From Hungatella_A sp034142505 (lineage in GTDB: Bacteria; Bacillota; Clostridia; Lachnospirales; Lachnospiraceae), in NCBI GenBank assembly GCA_034142505.1, contig JAWZDV010000030.1, forward strand, positions 47,360 through 111,359: a DNA stretch of 64,000 nt. The letters are read 5' to 3'. Below the pieces are notes generated by a model. It ran no database searches, was not told where the DNA came from, and saw only the letters and a program-made list of their open reading frames with translations. This document shows, one piece after another, positions 25,401-34,600 of the stretch. Made by a program: the position numbers and the translations under genes. Position 1 is the stretch's first letter. Each line of letters starts with the position of its first letter.

Positions 25401-26450
25401 TTCTGTAAACAGGCCGTTGACATATGCCGTCTCCAGACTTTTCAGCTTTTCATACTCCTTCTCAATATATTCATCGTATAGAACCGGTCTCTCGATTTTC
25501 ACCAGATTGGCCGAATATTTCATCGGGAGGCTTCTGAGAATCGATCCAAACGCATTGTCGATGGCATGATCCTGGCGGTGCTCAGAGAAAAAACGGAATT
25601 CCACGGCTGGAATCTCAATCACGGTCCCATAATACTGCCCGGCATATGTGATCATGTTCCCGGATATGCCAGAAAACGGCATCAGATCCCGGATATTGAA
25701 TCTGCTCTTCTTCATCTCTTTCCGGATCAGCTTCTCCCGTTCTTTCAGTTCCCTGGCTTCTTCCCTGGCCGCTATCGCCTCTTCTGAAAACTTTTCCTTT
25801 TCCAGCCTCTCTTTTTCCGCCTGCTTCTGCTGTTTTTTTTCTATGGCGCGTGTCTTGCGGTTTTTCTTTTCCGGGACTGGTGTTTCTGAGGCGGAAAGTT
25901 CCTTACCTGCCGCGGCCGCCTTTTTTTTCTGCTGTTTTTCCTTACGGCTGACCTTTTTCCGGCTGTGGTTTCCCTTGTAGTCCGGCAGTTCCTCCGATAA
26001 CGGTTCCTCCGGCAGCTGAACTTCCCGCGTCTGGCCTGCCCGTTTTTCCGCCTTTCTCTGTTTCAGTTCTTCCTTTTTCTGTTTCTTCTCCTGTCTCTTC
26101 GCCTCCTTGAGAAATTCCTTCCGCTCTTTAGGCGTCAATGCCTCCCAGGCCTTCTCCTCCGCCTCCCGCTCCCTCTCTTCCTCAAGTGACAGCTTATGGT
26201 AGGATTTACGGTAAGCGGCATGCCGCAGAATATGAAGCAGAAACATGTAAACCGGCTCATCGTCCATCCGCAGCATCAGAAAGACCAGAATCACCAGCAG
26301 ACCGATGATCAAATACAGTTTAAACGGAAGATTTGACACTAGAACAAACGCCATGATCAGAACTCCCACAAAGCTTACAATCACGTCCGTGAGAGACAGG
26401 CCCTTAAAAAATTCGGTTGTAACCTTCGTTTTTTTCGGTATAATTCGCAT
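22467..26450 (-). CDS. virB4: VirB4-family type IV secretion ATPase with fused PrgI-like N-terminus
   Basis: 1327 residues, about 500 more than usual VirB4/TraE proteins. Residues 1-85 (IPKKTKVTTEFFKGLS, then two membrane segments) resemble PrgI/VirB3, normally a separate gene. Residues ~90-255 are Lys/Glu-rich coiled coil. The VirB4 core follows with Walker A GKSGSGKS (about 683-690) and Walker B VVVIDEAHVFID (about 927-938), plus the QxxKD-like ITQNIKDF. Residues ~1110-1327 form an acidic, Pro/Glu-rich tail with a final charged helix. It should energise pilus or channel assembly at the inner membrane. AAAGGAG precedes the ATG. It is last in the four-gene minus-strand operon. Confidence 0.92.
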   Translation of the reverse strand: MRIIPKKTKVTTEFFKGLSLTDVIVSFVGVLIMAFVLVSNLPFKLYLIIGLLVILVFLMLRMDDEPVYMFLLHILRHAAYRKSYHKLSLEEEREREAEEKAWEALTPKERKEFLKEAKRQEKKQKKEELKQRKAEKRAGQTREVQLPEEPLSEELPDYKGNHSRKKVSRKEKQQKKKAAAAGKELSASETPVPEKKNRKTRAIEKKQQKQAEKERLEKEKFSEEAIAAREEARELKEREKLIRKEMKKSRFNIRDLMPFSGISGNMITYAGQYYGTVIEIPAVEFRFFSEHRQDHAIDNAFGSILRSLPMKYSANLVKIERPVLYDEYIEKEYEKLKSLETAYVNGLFTEGELQTRTEVIYDRIHYLNTICFDQKVVLPFFYLVLFDSDKNQLETQTANAVSSLQGGELNPRRLTDREIAVFLRYTNGIDFDEREIDEVDPEDYAYFAMPWKLDVKARTVEVNGMITHNMRVISYPTTVANAWGAYAFDTPGTRVVMKMKPIDRIKAIRAIDRSIDELRSQENATGKSSKLLELSTHIETLSKLLVMLQNDNETLLQVNIYVTAYDLMGTLNSRNVLEKPEHSIIPAISGIKKMVRRVYSESGLKLKDMLYDQMNTYIGSQVSAYDPFALNGRDIHSGSVAAAFPFVYSYINDRGGINLGKHNSVPVFIDFFRRDSERVNSNMVIIGKSGSGKSYATKSLLANLAGENGKIFVLDPENEYTELAHNLGGKIINVGNAGQGRLNPFHIITNLEDDEEEDSKDTKEGGTGTSFGTHLQFLEEFFRQILPDIESDAMEYLNNLIIRVYSLKGIDETTDLSQLSSEDYPVFDDLYDVILEEFQSAKSDYLRANLQILINYVAKFSTGGRNAGLWNGCSTITTEENFIVFNFQTLLANRNNTVANAQMLLVLKWLDNEIIKNRDYNMKYHESRKIVVVIDEAHVFIDTKYPLALDFMFQLAKRIRKYNGMQIVITQNIKDFVGSEEIARKSTAIINACQYSIIFSLAPNDMHDLCKLYEKAGEINRQEQEQIINAKRGQAFVIISPTSRSSLTVETPDGIRHLFSDKNYATRYYAGEEGQQEWEKYIRSLRAKKAQLLNLSEDDLIFEEMARKLEKEERKRRSDHVVQFIDIEEETGDEAGEESREEECRETGAEEVEKEHVEKEHVEFSMPSMDELMELIRRQVREEVINELAEKSETKPLNREPEQMESFETGSATEESETEIPPAAEPAPKPAEKSHVKLETKPKPDLEQAVNMPAPPEESISGDLDSIMAALLNRSGQVLDEMEQDRREYEIKQEERAQARKEKANEEERRRNPVREVTLEELMAIKD

Positions 26451-26473
26451 GATAAAGCTCCTTTATGCAGGCA

Positions 26474-28414
26474 TTACGGATGATTGGCAGGCATCCGTTC
26501 AATAATTGCAATCTCATCCTCTTCTGTCACATTCATCCTCACGTCCGCTCTTCCCGCAGATAAAGCTGCCGCTGCCCCAATCGATGGAACCTGGGGGATC
26601 ACAGAAGGTTCATCCGGCGGCACTGCCGCATCCTGGATCATGTGGCGGGCCGGTATCGTCAAAGCTCCCCCTGCCATACCGCCACTGCCATGCGTCCCCC
26701 CGCCTCCGTCAGCTATACCGCCGCCGCTTCCGCTTCCATAGCCGCTGTCTCCATACATACCTCCGCCGTAAGCTCCCGCGTTTTCCATGGCAGATGCAAA
26801 GGCCGCCCTTGGACTGGCCATAATCTGTGCCAGATTATGGCTTTCAAATTCTTCATCGCCATAATCATCTCCTCCGTCATCGCCAGACGCCCGGTGGGAC
26901 GAAATCCTGTGGGAGACACCCTGTACCGCGTGTTTTCCCATATGGCCGGCAGCGCTTAAACCTCCCACTGCCATACTCATCCCCTTACCCAGAACAGCGC
27001 CTCCCAAGAAGGAACCCAGTTCCTCTCCTCTTGCCGCAGCTCCCGGTGTACCCGCTACGATATTGGACAGCAGGGAGGTTGCTTTCATTACCGCAAATGC
27101 TCCCGCCAGGATAAACAGTATCTGCGCCAGGTAATTGGTTCCGGCATCCTCAAAGAACACCAGTTTGCCGTCCATCACCACCGGCACCAGCATCAGATAC
27201 AGCCGCATGGCCATCACCGAGCCGAATCCGCTGATCAGCTTCACAATGAATGCCGAACGCCATGCTTGGAATTTCTGCCCGTCGTCAAGAGGCATGGAAG
27301 ACACGAAAAACGGCGCTGAAATATAGAGCAATAGCAGGTCAAACAACCGGATAATAAATGTAAAGATACATTTGACCATAATCACGATAAACACAATACA
27401 AGTCACATATCCGATATCATAGCGAACCTCCCAGATATCAAAATCCTTGCGCACCTGTTTCAAATTGGTATAACTCTTGCTTCCGTCACTGTAAGACCGT
27501 CGCAGAGCGTCCGTAAAGGAGGGATTTCTCCGGTAGACCGAACTGTACGGCGCTTCCAGCGTTGAAGTCAGAAATATGGTATTGTCCATCGTCATGCTCT
27601 GGGTTGGCATACGGGGCACAGACTGCAGCGGCTTAAAATCCGGATTGTATTTCAACTCGTCCATCACTGTCATGATGGCGTTGGTCACAGACGAGTTCAC
27701 CTCACCAAGAGGCAGGTCATTCTCAATATCCGCCGCCCCGGCGATCAGCGCCAGCGCCGCTTGCCAGTTATCATGCCCATCTCCGTAATAGACGTCAAAC
27801 ATTCCGTGATAATAGAGATAATACAGATCCCCACGCAGCGCGTTATAACAGGCGTTGATATTGAACCGGTTGTCCGGCGACGGAGCCAGACTGTAATTGG
27901 ATATGGTATTCATAATCCGCGTCATGGCCGAGTATTCTTCCCCGGTAAAGGTTTTATTCTCCTGATCGTCCTCCAGGATGGTATTGGCATTCTTCATCAG
28001 ATAATCCACCTGCACCAGCACCACATTGGCCAGATTGATGGAAGCAATGCAGACAAAATTTAGCAGCAGAAACGTCAGTCCCGCCTTGCCGGCATTGGTG
28101 ATTATCTGTCCCACGGAATTCTTAACCGAATCCCCGATATCCAGTGTTTTTCTTGTAACAGCCACGATCGTAAATACAAAACAGAGAGTCATGGCTATGG
28201 CTGTGATCCCCCAGAACACCACGGAAATACTGCTCTGTCCGAAAAATACATTGATCAGATAATCCTTCTGACCGTTATACGATACCTTGGCCGTTCCTGC
28301 AAACACGTCAAAGATATCTTCCACAAAATCCACCAGCTTCAAAAGCGCCGTCAGCGCCTTATACAGCAGCACAAATACCCAGTCAAATAAAAGTCTTGCT
28401 AATGCTTTAAACAT
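26474..28414 (-). CDS. VirB6/TrbL-like polytopic membrane protein of the secretion channel
   Basis: 646 residues. The N-terminus (FVLLYKALTALLKLVDFVEDIFDVFAG) matches the CD411/VirB6-like membrane proteins of Gram-positive conjugative elements. About six to eight membrane segments lie within 1-130 and 300-470, separated by a ~170-residue extracytoplasmic loop. The C-terminal ~170 residues are soluble and Gly/Ala/Ser-rich with GGGMYGDSGYGSGSGGG-like sequence. VirB6 proteins form part of the translocation channel. GGAGGTGA precedes the ATG; the gene is 23 bases upstream of the VirB4 gene. Confidence 0.82.
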   Translation of the reverse strand: MFKALARLLFDWVFVLLYKALTALLKLVDFVEDIFDVFAGTAKVSYNGQKDYLINVFFGQSSISVVFWGITAIAMTLCFVFTIVAVTRKTLDIGDSVKNSVGQIITNAGKAGLTFLLLNFVCIASINLANVVLVQVDYLMKNANTILEDDQENKTFTGEEYSAMTRIMNTISNYSLAPSPDNRFNINACYNALRGDLYYLYYHGMFDVYYGDGHDNWQAALALIAGAADIENDLPLGEVNSSVTNAIMTVMDELKYNPDFKPLQSVPRMPTQSMTMDNTIFLTSTLEAPYSSVYRRNPSFTDALRRSYSDGSKSYTNLKQVRKDFDIWEVRYDIGYVTCIVFIVIMVKCIFTFIIRLFDLLLLYISAPFFVSSMPLDDGQKFQAWRSAFIVKLISGFGSVMAMRLYLMLVPVVMDGKLVFFEDAGTNYLAQILFILAGAFAVMKATSLLSNIVAGTPGAAARGEELGSFLGGAVLGKGMSMAVGGLSAAGHMGKHAVQGVSHRISSHRASGDDGGDDYGDEEFESHNLAQIMASPRAAFASAMENAGAYGGGMYGDSGYGSGSGGGIADGGGGTHGSGGMAGGALTIPARHMIQDAAVPPDEPSVIPQVPSIGAAAALSAGRADVRMNVTEEDEIAIIERMPANHP

Positions 28415-28427
28415 CCCCGCTCACCTC

Positions 28428-29405
28428 CTAACGTACACGCAAATGGTTTCGTACATGGACCGCGTACCAGATGATCCCCGCGATCACTCCTGCCACCATG
28501 AGAATCGCCGTCAACGACGAGATGGTCAGATAAATCTGGATGGTAAACTCATACAGACTGCTGTTTCCTGCGGGATCGGTTACCCGGACCGTGTAATATC
28601 CATATTCCTTAATGGTCTTCATAAAACTCAGCTCATAGGGATTTCCGTCCCGGGTAATCTCAACCTTGTCCTCCGGATTCAAGTCCTCCAGGGAAACTTC
28701 CCCGGAAGCAAGACCATTTTTCACATTGGAAAGGGCAAGCTGCGGAGCCTCCCGGTCCACCATTATCTTCGTCCGGTACTCCCTGTCAATGGCTGAGCAG
28801 CGAAAAGTAATCTCATAAGTCCCGTCCTCGGAAAGACTCTGCTCATTCAGGCTGTTGATACTGATCCCCTTTCCATTAAACAGAACATCCTCAAATGTAA
28901 ATCCCTCCGGCAGGCGGACCGTATCCACCGCGTTTGTCATACCTGTTAAAATCCGAAACGACAGACGGCTTGTGTTGATTCCGGAACCATCGGTCACCTC
29001 CAGGACATAGGAGCCCGGCTCCCCAATGACCAGCAAATCCGGACTTACCAGCTCCGCGCCGTCCCGGAACAGTTTCCACGTGCTCCCTTCATTCATCTCC
29101 ACAGACACGATGTCATTGGTGATCATTCCGTTAGGAACCGACGAAGCGTAGGACTGTTTCATCCCTTTGTCAATATAATGTACATACATACCTGTTTCCC
29201 TGTTGTAAGCCCTCTCACCCGGAACCAGGAAATAAAAGGCCGATTCCCGGGCCACCTCCTCTGCCGCCGTCCCTGTCCGTTCCATGGCAAAGGCCGGCTG
29301 TATCAGCCACCGACCCATAACCGTCTGGCCACCAGCCCGGGAGGCGGCCGAAGCTAGCAGAAGCAGCAGCACCGCCGTCCCCACGGCTCTCCCCTTTCCT
29401 CTCAT
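28428..29405 (-). CDS. Type I membrane protein with bacterial Ig-like ectodomain
   Basis: 325 residues. A signal sequence (about 8-25) leads to a ~260-residue extracytoplasmic part. Its C-terminal half looks Ig-like, with VDREAPQLALSNV and YTVRVTDPAGNSSLYEF, a pattern common in bacterial surface Ig folds. One membrane segment (about 295-317) and a short basic tail follow. The start overlaps the VirD4 stop as ATGA. Lying between VirD4- and VirB6-type genes, it may take the place of the VirB8-like scaffold missing here or present a surface ligand; no homology supports a firm role. Confidence 0.7.
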   Translation of the reverse strand: MRGKGRAVGTAVLLLLLASAASRAGGQTVMGRWLIQPAFAMERTGTAAEEVARESAFYFLVPGERAYNRETGMYVHYIDKGMKQSYASSVPNGMITNDIVSVEMNEGSTWKLFRDGAELVSPDLLVIGEPGSYVLEVTDGSGINTSRLSFRILTGMTNAVDTVRLPEGFTFEDVLFNGKGISINSLNEQSLSEDGTYEITFRCSAIDREYRTKIMVDREAPQLALSNVKNGLASGEVSLEDLNPEDKVEITRDGNPYELSFMKTIKEYGYYTVRVTDPAGNSSLYEFTIQIYLTISSLTAILMVAGVIAGIIWYAVHVRNHLRVR

Positions 29406-31366
29406 TCTCCCAACACCTTTCTGTTTCGTTCATTGACATCATAGTAAACCCGGTCCGCGTAAAATGTATTCCGGCGCATTTCCGATAAGTCCATCTCCCC
29501 CATCTCATACAGCGGACACTTGTAACTGGGCGTAAATTTCGTCTTCAGCGGATAATTGCCAAACGTTACGATAATGGCATTCCCCGTATTCTCCTTGTTG
29601 TTTAGCTTCTGAAGCTCCGACGGATAGATTAAGGGCCTTGTCTGTAACTGGGTGGACACCGACAACTCCCCTGACTTGTCGCCCGTGCTGGAAGATACAC
29701 TGCTTGTGGACACCGTCACGTTGCCACATAATTCTGAGAACTCCTTGCAGGTTCCGATGTCGTTGGAGCCGATAAACATCTTAACACCGCAGTTGCTCTT
29801 AATGATGTCGGCCACTGCCTCACCGTAAACATTATTTAACTGGGAGTAGGACTGGACTACCATGTTGAACCAGATTTTCCTGGACCGCCCCACCGTGATC
29901 ATCTTGTCAAACTTCTCGATCTTCGGCATATTGCCAAACTCATCCAGGATAAAATAGACATTGCGTGGAAGCGCCAGATCTGCCCGCGCCGACGCTTTCT
30001 TGATCAGCGCTTTGTACATACACAGGATAAAAACGCTGGCCAGTGTATGGCGGGTATCCTTCTCATCCGGTATCTTTAAAAACAGGGCTGTCGGCCTGTC
30101 GGCAATGGCTCCGGCGTCAATATCCGTGGCGGAGGTAAGGGCGCACAGTCCCCGGTCATTGAACATGGACAGCTTGTCAAAGGCAATGGACATATAGCTG
30201 GAAAGAGTGGTATCCGCCGCGCTCATCACCTGCCGGCTTAAGGAAACCGCCGTGCTCAATCTGTCCCGCCCCTCAAAATACTGTTTCAGCGCGCTGAAAT
30301 TATCCTCCGAATTGGAAATGGTTTTATTTAAGTTAAAGAAATTGAATTTTTCCCGGGTCATGCCAAGTTCCGGAGTCTGGCTGTCCTCCAGCATGGCAAT
30401 CAGCGTGGCCATGATGATGGAGCGGGCTCCCTTCTCCCACACCGGATCGTCCTTTGACTCAATAGGACAGAGCACCGACACCAGATCATTTAAATCCTCG
30501 TACATCTCATCGTAGACCTTCTGACGGGCCACGGAAATATCATCAATGCAGAGCTGTCTTGAGGCGTAAGCGCTGCCTCTGTATTCGTACCATTGGGAAA
30601 TTCCGGCGTATTCCCCCTCATTCTCCATCTTCTTAAGCCCGTCATAGGCTTCTATCCCGTCCGTATGTATCTTGATTCCTTTTCCCGCTTCCGCGTATTC
30701 CTGGTACATATTCCAGATACTTTCCAGCGGATTCCAGCGGCTGGAGGAATAGGTATCCCGCAGGTCCAGGACCTGTACGTCATACCCCAGTTCCTTCAGC
30801 TTTTTGCTGTGCAGGGAAAACAGTTCTCCCTTGGGGTCCGTCATGATCATGGAAGACCCAAGCCCTATCTCGGCCAGAATCTGGATCATGGGATTGATAA
30901 ACGTGGTGGTTTTACCGGAACCGGTAGAACCGATGACCAGACTGTGTGCGCCCGAGCAGATATTGACCTTCAGCTTCTTTTTGTCCATCATGGCCATGAC
31001 CGGGATTCCGTCCTTTTTACACTCTCCCGCCTTGTCGTAGGTAAAGCCGGGGAAATTCTTATCCCGTTCCTTATCCGTCATAAAACGGGAATTCTCCAGC
31101 GGGCTGTCTCCCTGGCGGATTCCCTTTTCCATGATCTTTTTGGAAGACTTGCGATCCTTCCCAAGCCCCACGGTCAAAAGAAACAGAAGCGCCGTAAAAA
31201 TGGCCCCATAGCCGTATGTATGCCAATCCTTTAAAATGCCGGTTGTAAACAGCGCTCCCCCGGCCAGATACGAGTCAATATTCGACACCAGACAGTTCAC
31301 CAGATATCCAATCCCCGTCACCAGCACCGCCGCCGCCAGAAGATACCCTATGATTTTCTTTTTCAT
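29402..31366 (-). CDS. virD4: VirD4/TraG-family type IV coupling ATPase
   Basis: 654 residues. Two N-terminal membrane segments (about 5-25 and 50-68) anchor the protein. The RecA-like ATPase has Walker A IGSTGSGKTTT (about 143-153), MTDPKGELF, and Walker B YFILDEFGNMPKI (about 467-479), followed by VVQSYSQL. The long all-alpha insertion lies between them. Coupling proteins select substrates, DNA-protein complexes in conjugation or effectors in protein-exporting systems. Its presence argues for substrate secretion rather than a mere pilus. It is the first gene of the minus-strand unit; GAGGG precedes the ATG. No relaxase gene is nearby. Confidence 0.95.
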   Translation of the reverse strand: MKKKIIGYLLAAAVLVTGIGYLVNCLVSNIDSYLAGGALFTTGILKDWHTYGYGAIFTALLFLLTVGLGKDRKSSKKIMEKGIRQGDSPLENSRFMTDKERDKNFPGFTYDKAGECKKDGIPVMAMMDKKKLKVNICSGAHSLVIGSTGSGKTTTFINPMIQILAEIGLGSSMIMTDPKGELFSLHSKKLKELGYDVQVLDLRDTYSSSRWNPLESIWNMYQEYAEAGKGIKIHTDGIEAYDGLKKMENEGEYAGISQWYEYRGSAYASRQLCIDDISVARQKVYDEMYEDLNDLVSVLCPIESKDDPVWEKGARSIIMATLIAMLEDSQTPELGMTREKFNFFNLNKTISNSEDNFSALKQYFEGRDRLSTAVSLSRQVMSAADTTLSSYMSIAFDKLSMFNDRGLCALTSATDIDAGAIADRPTALFLKIPDEKDTRHTLASVFILCMYKALIKKASARADLALPRNVYFILDEFGNMPKIEKFDKMITVGRSRKIWFNMVVQSYSQLNNVYGEAVADIIKSNCGVKMFIGSNDIGTCKEFSELCGNVTVSTSSVSSSTGDKSGELSVSTQLQTRPLIYPSELQKLNNKENTGNAIIVTFGNYPLKTKFTPSYKCPLYEMGEMDLSEMRRNTFYADRVYYDVNERNRKVLGE

Positions 31367-31644
31367 ATCCCTCGTTCCTTCCTGAAAAAATTTCCCCGCC
31401 GCCGAAACTGTTACAATTTTGTCTTCCCGGCGTCATTCTTGTCAACCCCATTGATTTAAGGGCGATTGTTCTTTATCATGAAATCAGCAATAGAAAAAAA
31501 ACTGTATTTCGTTACTCTTATTATCGCACATTTCGCCATATGGCAGGTATAGCCATTTTTGTTGTCAGCCTGTCAATTTGGCGTTACCGTAAGTCCGGGT
31601 CCGGATGGTCTAAGGTCTGTGCCCGAAAGGAAAGGAGACTTCCC

Positions 31645-34600
31645 ATGAAACATGCAATTCACCATTTCTTATATAAGAAGAGGACGCGCCCGCGGCTTCT
31701 GGCGGCAGCCTTGGCCTTTGCGTCATGCGCCTTCTTCCTGCTTGGCCAGGCCGTTTTTCCATCCTACGCCTTCAGTATCCCCGGCCCCCTCGGCCGGGAC
31801 TCCAAGTATATGATTCTGGAGGTTTATACCGCTTCCGGCTATTCCCACAGCGGCGTGGTTTCCTGTACGATGTACACGGAAGATAACAATGGAAAAGAAA
31901 CCCGGTATGACACGATTATGTTACAGTCGTTAAATGACCAGAATGTCTCTGTTGGACATACATCAGTAAAACGGTTTGAGAACATTACCCGCCTGGAAAT
32001 CACCGCAAAGTCCGCTTCTACCTCCAGTCCCTGGCGGCCTGCCTCTTTCCGGCTGATCCAGTCCGATGAAGCGCCGAAAACCTATTACTGTGCTTATCCT
32101 GACACCACGGCCAAACGCTATGAGGGTACCGCCGTTCTGGAATACAGGAGCACCGGTTATCAGTTTCGCAGCCCTGATCCGGTTTCCTTTTATACAAAAC
32201 CGGCAAACTCCATGCAGGAGCAGACAAAACTCAACGTCATTCAAGAACCGGTATCCGCTTCTCCTGCCTATTTAGCGGTCTCCATCCAGTCCTCCGGTGA
32301 ACCGGGTGCCGGACTGGACCCTGAAGGACTGGCCGCACTCTCCGGAAAACGCACAAAAAACAACAATGCCAGGGAGCTTTTGTTTCATCTCTCCTACACG
32401 GATACCAACGGAATGCCCCGCTCCTACCAGTATTATCCCTATATCCACGCGTACTTTACCAGCCAGGTTTATGAGTCTTCCTCACATTACGACTCCGCTG
32501 CTATCCACAATTCCTTCCAGAATATATTCCGCAATTATCTGGGATTTGACAAATACTTCAACACCGATAAATTCGGCTACGACGGTGATGACAGCCGGAG
32601 AGGTGTTCCTGGAAAATATGTGGAATTTCAAAAAGCGTACTATAAATACCGCTGGTTTTCCCAGGGTGCCGATGATATCTTCCTCATCCCCGTGCCTGAC
32701 TACGGAAGCGCCGACAACTACAAGCTGTCTGTGACCGGGATCGAGGACAGCAGCTGGAAGGTGACCGGAATCAGGCTTTTCAATGCGGCTGATGTAACTG
32801 CCGAATATAAACAGGATTATTTAAAACAGATCAACACCTACGACAATCCGCCGCTGTGTTCCTCCACCTTTTCCGGAAATATCGCGCTGGGCTCCAACCA
32901 GAGCCATAACGGTAAATGGAAGTCAGGCGGAACAATTTCGGAAGATCTGACCGACGCCTATGTTGTCTCTATCACAACCAGCCAGGGAGCCGGCACCAAT
33001 AAAGATATGACGCTGCGTTTAAGCTACATGGACAGCAGCCAGACGAAACAGACGGTTTCCTATGATGTCCGCGCCGAGGTGGCCAATTTCCTCGGAAAGA
33101 GCCAGGCCATACTCCAGCCCGGCCAGACCGACTCCTTCCTGATCCGGCTGGCGGATGTACAGCAGTTTCTGGAAGCTTCCTTCCAGTTAGATTCCGCCGG
33201 GGACGACTGGCAATTAAAGTCCATCACCATCAAAAAGCCAAATTCTATTAACCAGCCGTCCGCAGTAAACTCTGGAGCCGCCGGTAAGGTTCCATCCTCC
33301 ATCGATGCGATCAAGGGCAGCCTGGGACCGATACAGGAGAAGAACTTTCTGGGCGCGGTAGGCTATAAAAAAAGTGACAATGGCTGGGAACGTTATAAAA
33401 GTGTCATGACCGTACTTACCGGGCTGGCGGAAAATGTAACCTGGAAGCGTTCCTTTAGCGGCATCGACGCGGCCTCCTGCTCCCGGCAGCTCTTTATCCA
33501 GGGCGCGGCCGTATCCGGTTCCGTCAGTTTTGTGGACTACCAGAATGCCGGCAACACGGAAAATCTGCCAAAAAGTGAGGCTCTTACCAGCATCCCGGCC
33601 CAGATGTCCTATGCGGAAGCAGCCAGGGATTTACAGCTGACCAGTACGAAAGCGCAATATCTGGTCAACGTCCAGGTAGCCGACGTTGCCGACGCCGGAA
33701 GCAGCAATTATTTCTTCTTCCAGCTGGTATTCGAGCATGGGACCAGCGGTGTTGTGTTAGCCAATGAACAGTTGGAAAGCGACGGCTTCCGCCAGGGCCT
33801 GATGTCGGGCTTCCGCATTGAAACCAACCAAAACTACGGAGCCGTCAAATCCGTCCGCATTTATACTTACAACTCCCAGGCGGATGCTGCGGGAAACAGT
33901 GCGGAATTTGACAAGCTGAATATTGATAAAATAGAAATTACGAAATCCAGCGGCACCGGTATTTCAAGCAGCTGGGTGATTGACGGGGTAGGCTGGATCG
34001 ACATTGGCTATACCGAGCAGAATATCGAAGGCAATTCCACCGATATCGTCAGCAGTTCACCGGACAATACGGCCGTCAGTGTCTGCAAGGAGTATTTTGT
34101 CACCGAGCTCTCCGCCTCCATGGATTTCCTCATGGTAGTAAAAACCGGCGGCGGGGAAGGCAATGAAACCGGCAATGAGATCACCGGAGTCCTGACCTAT
34201 CTGGATAAGTCCAGAAACTTCCGGTACTACAACATGAACCTCACCCAGATGATGCATGACTTCAATGAAAATTCCTCCCTGGTAACCAGAAACGGACGGG
34301 AAGACCGGCTGATGTTTTCCTTAACCGACGTGTCCGAACTGGTATCCCTGGAATTGGAACTGGGCGGCGACGACGCCTGGCTGAGCGACTACATCGGCAT
34401 CTACCGCGCATCCAACGTAGGGCCTGTGTATATCAATGAAGCGGGAAATTATATCCGTGATTACGAAGGCACCTTCATCACCCAGGCCGAAACCTCACCG
34501 GTCTCTCTGGAAAGCGGTCAGAAGGCCACCGTTGTCTTCCAGCCAAACCAGAATATGACCGGGGAAATGAAAGTAGATGAATTTGGCGACACCGCCTTTA

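Noticed and set aside
31540..31644. Longer N-terminus for the giant secreted protein
   Set aside because: The added 35 residues would precede a typical signal peptide; the strong ribosome site is directly before the ATG at 31645.
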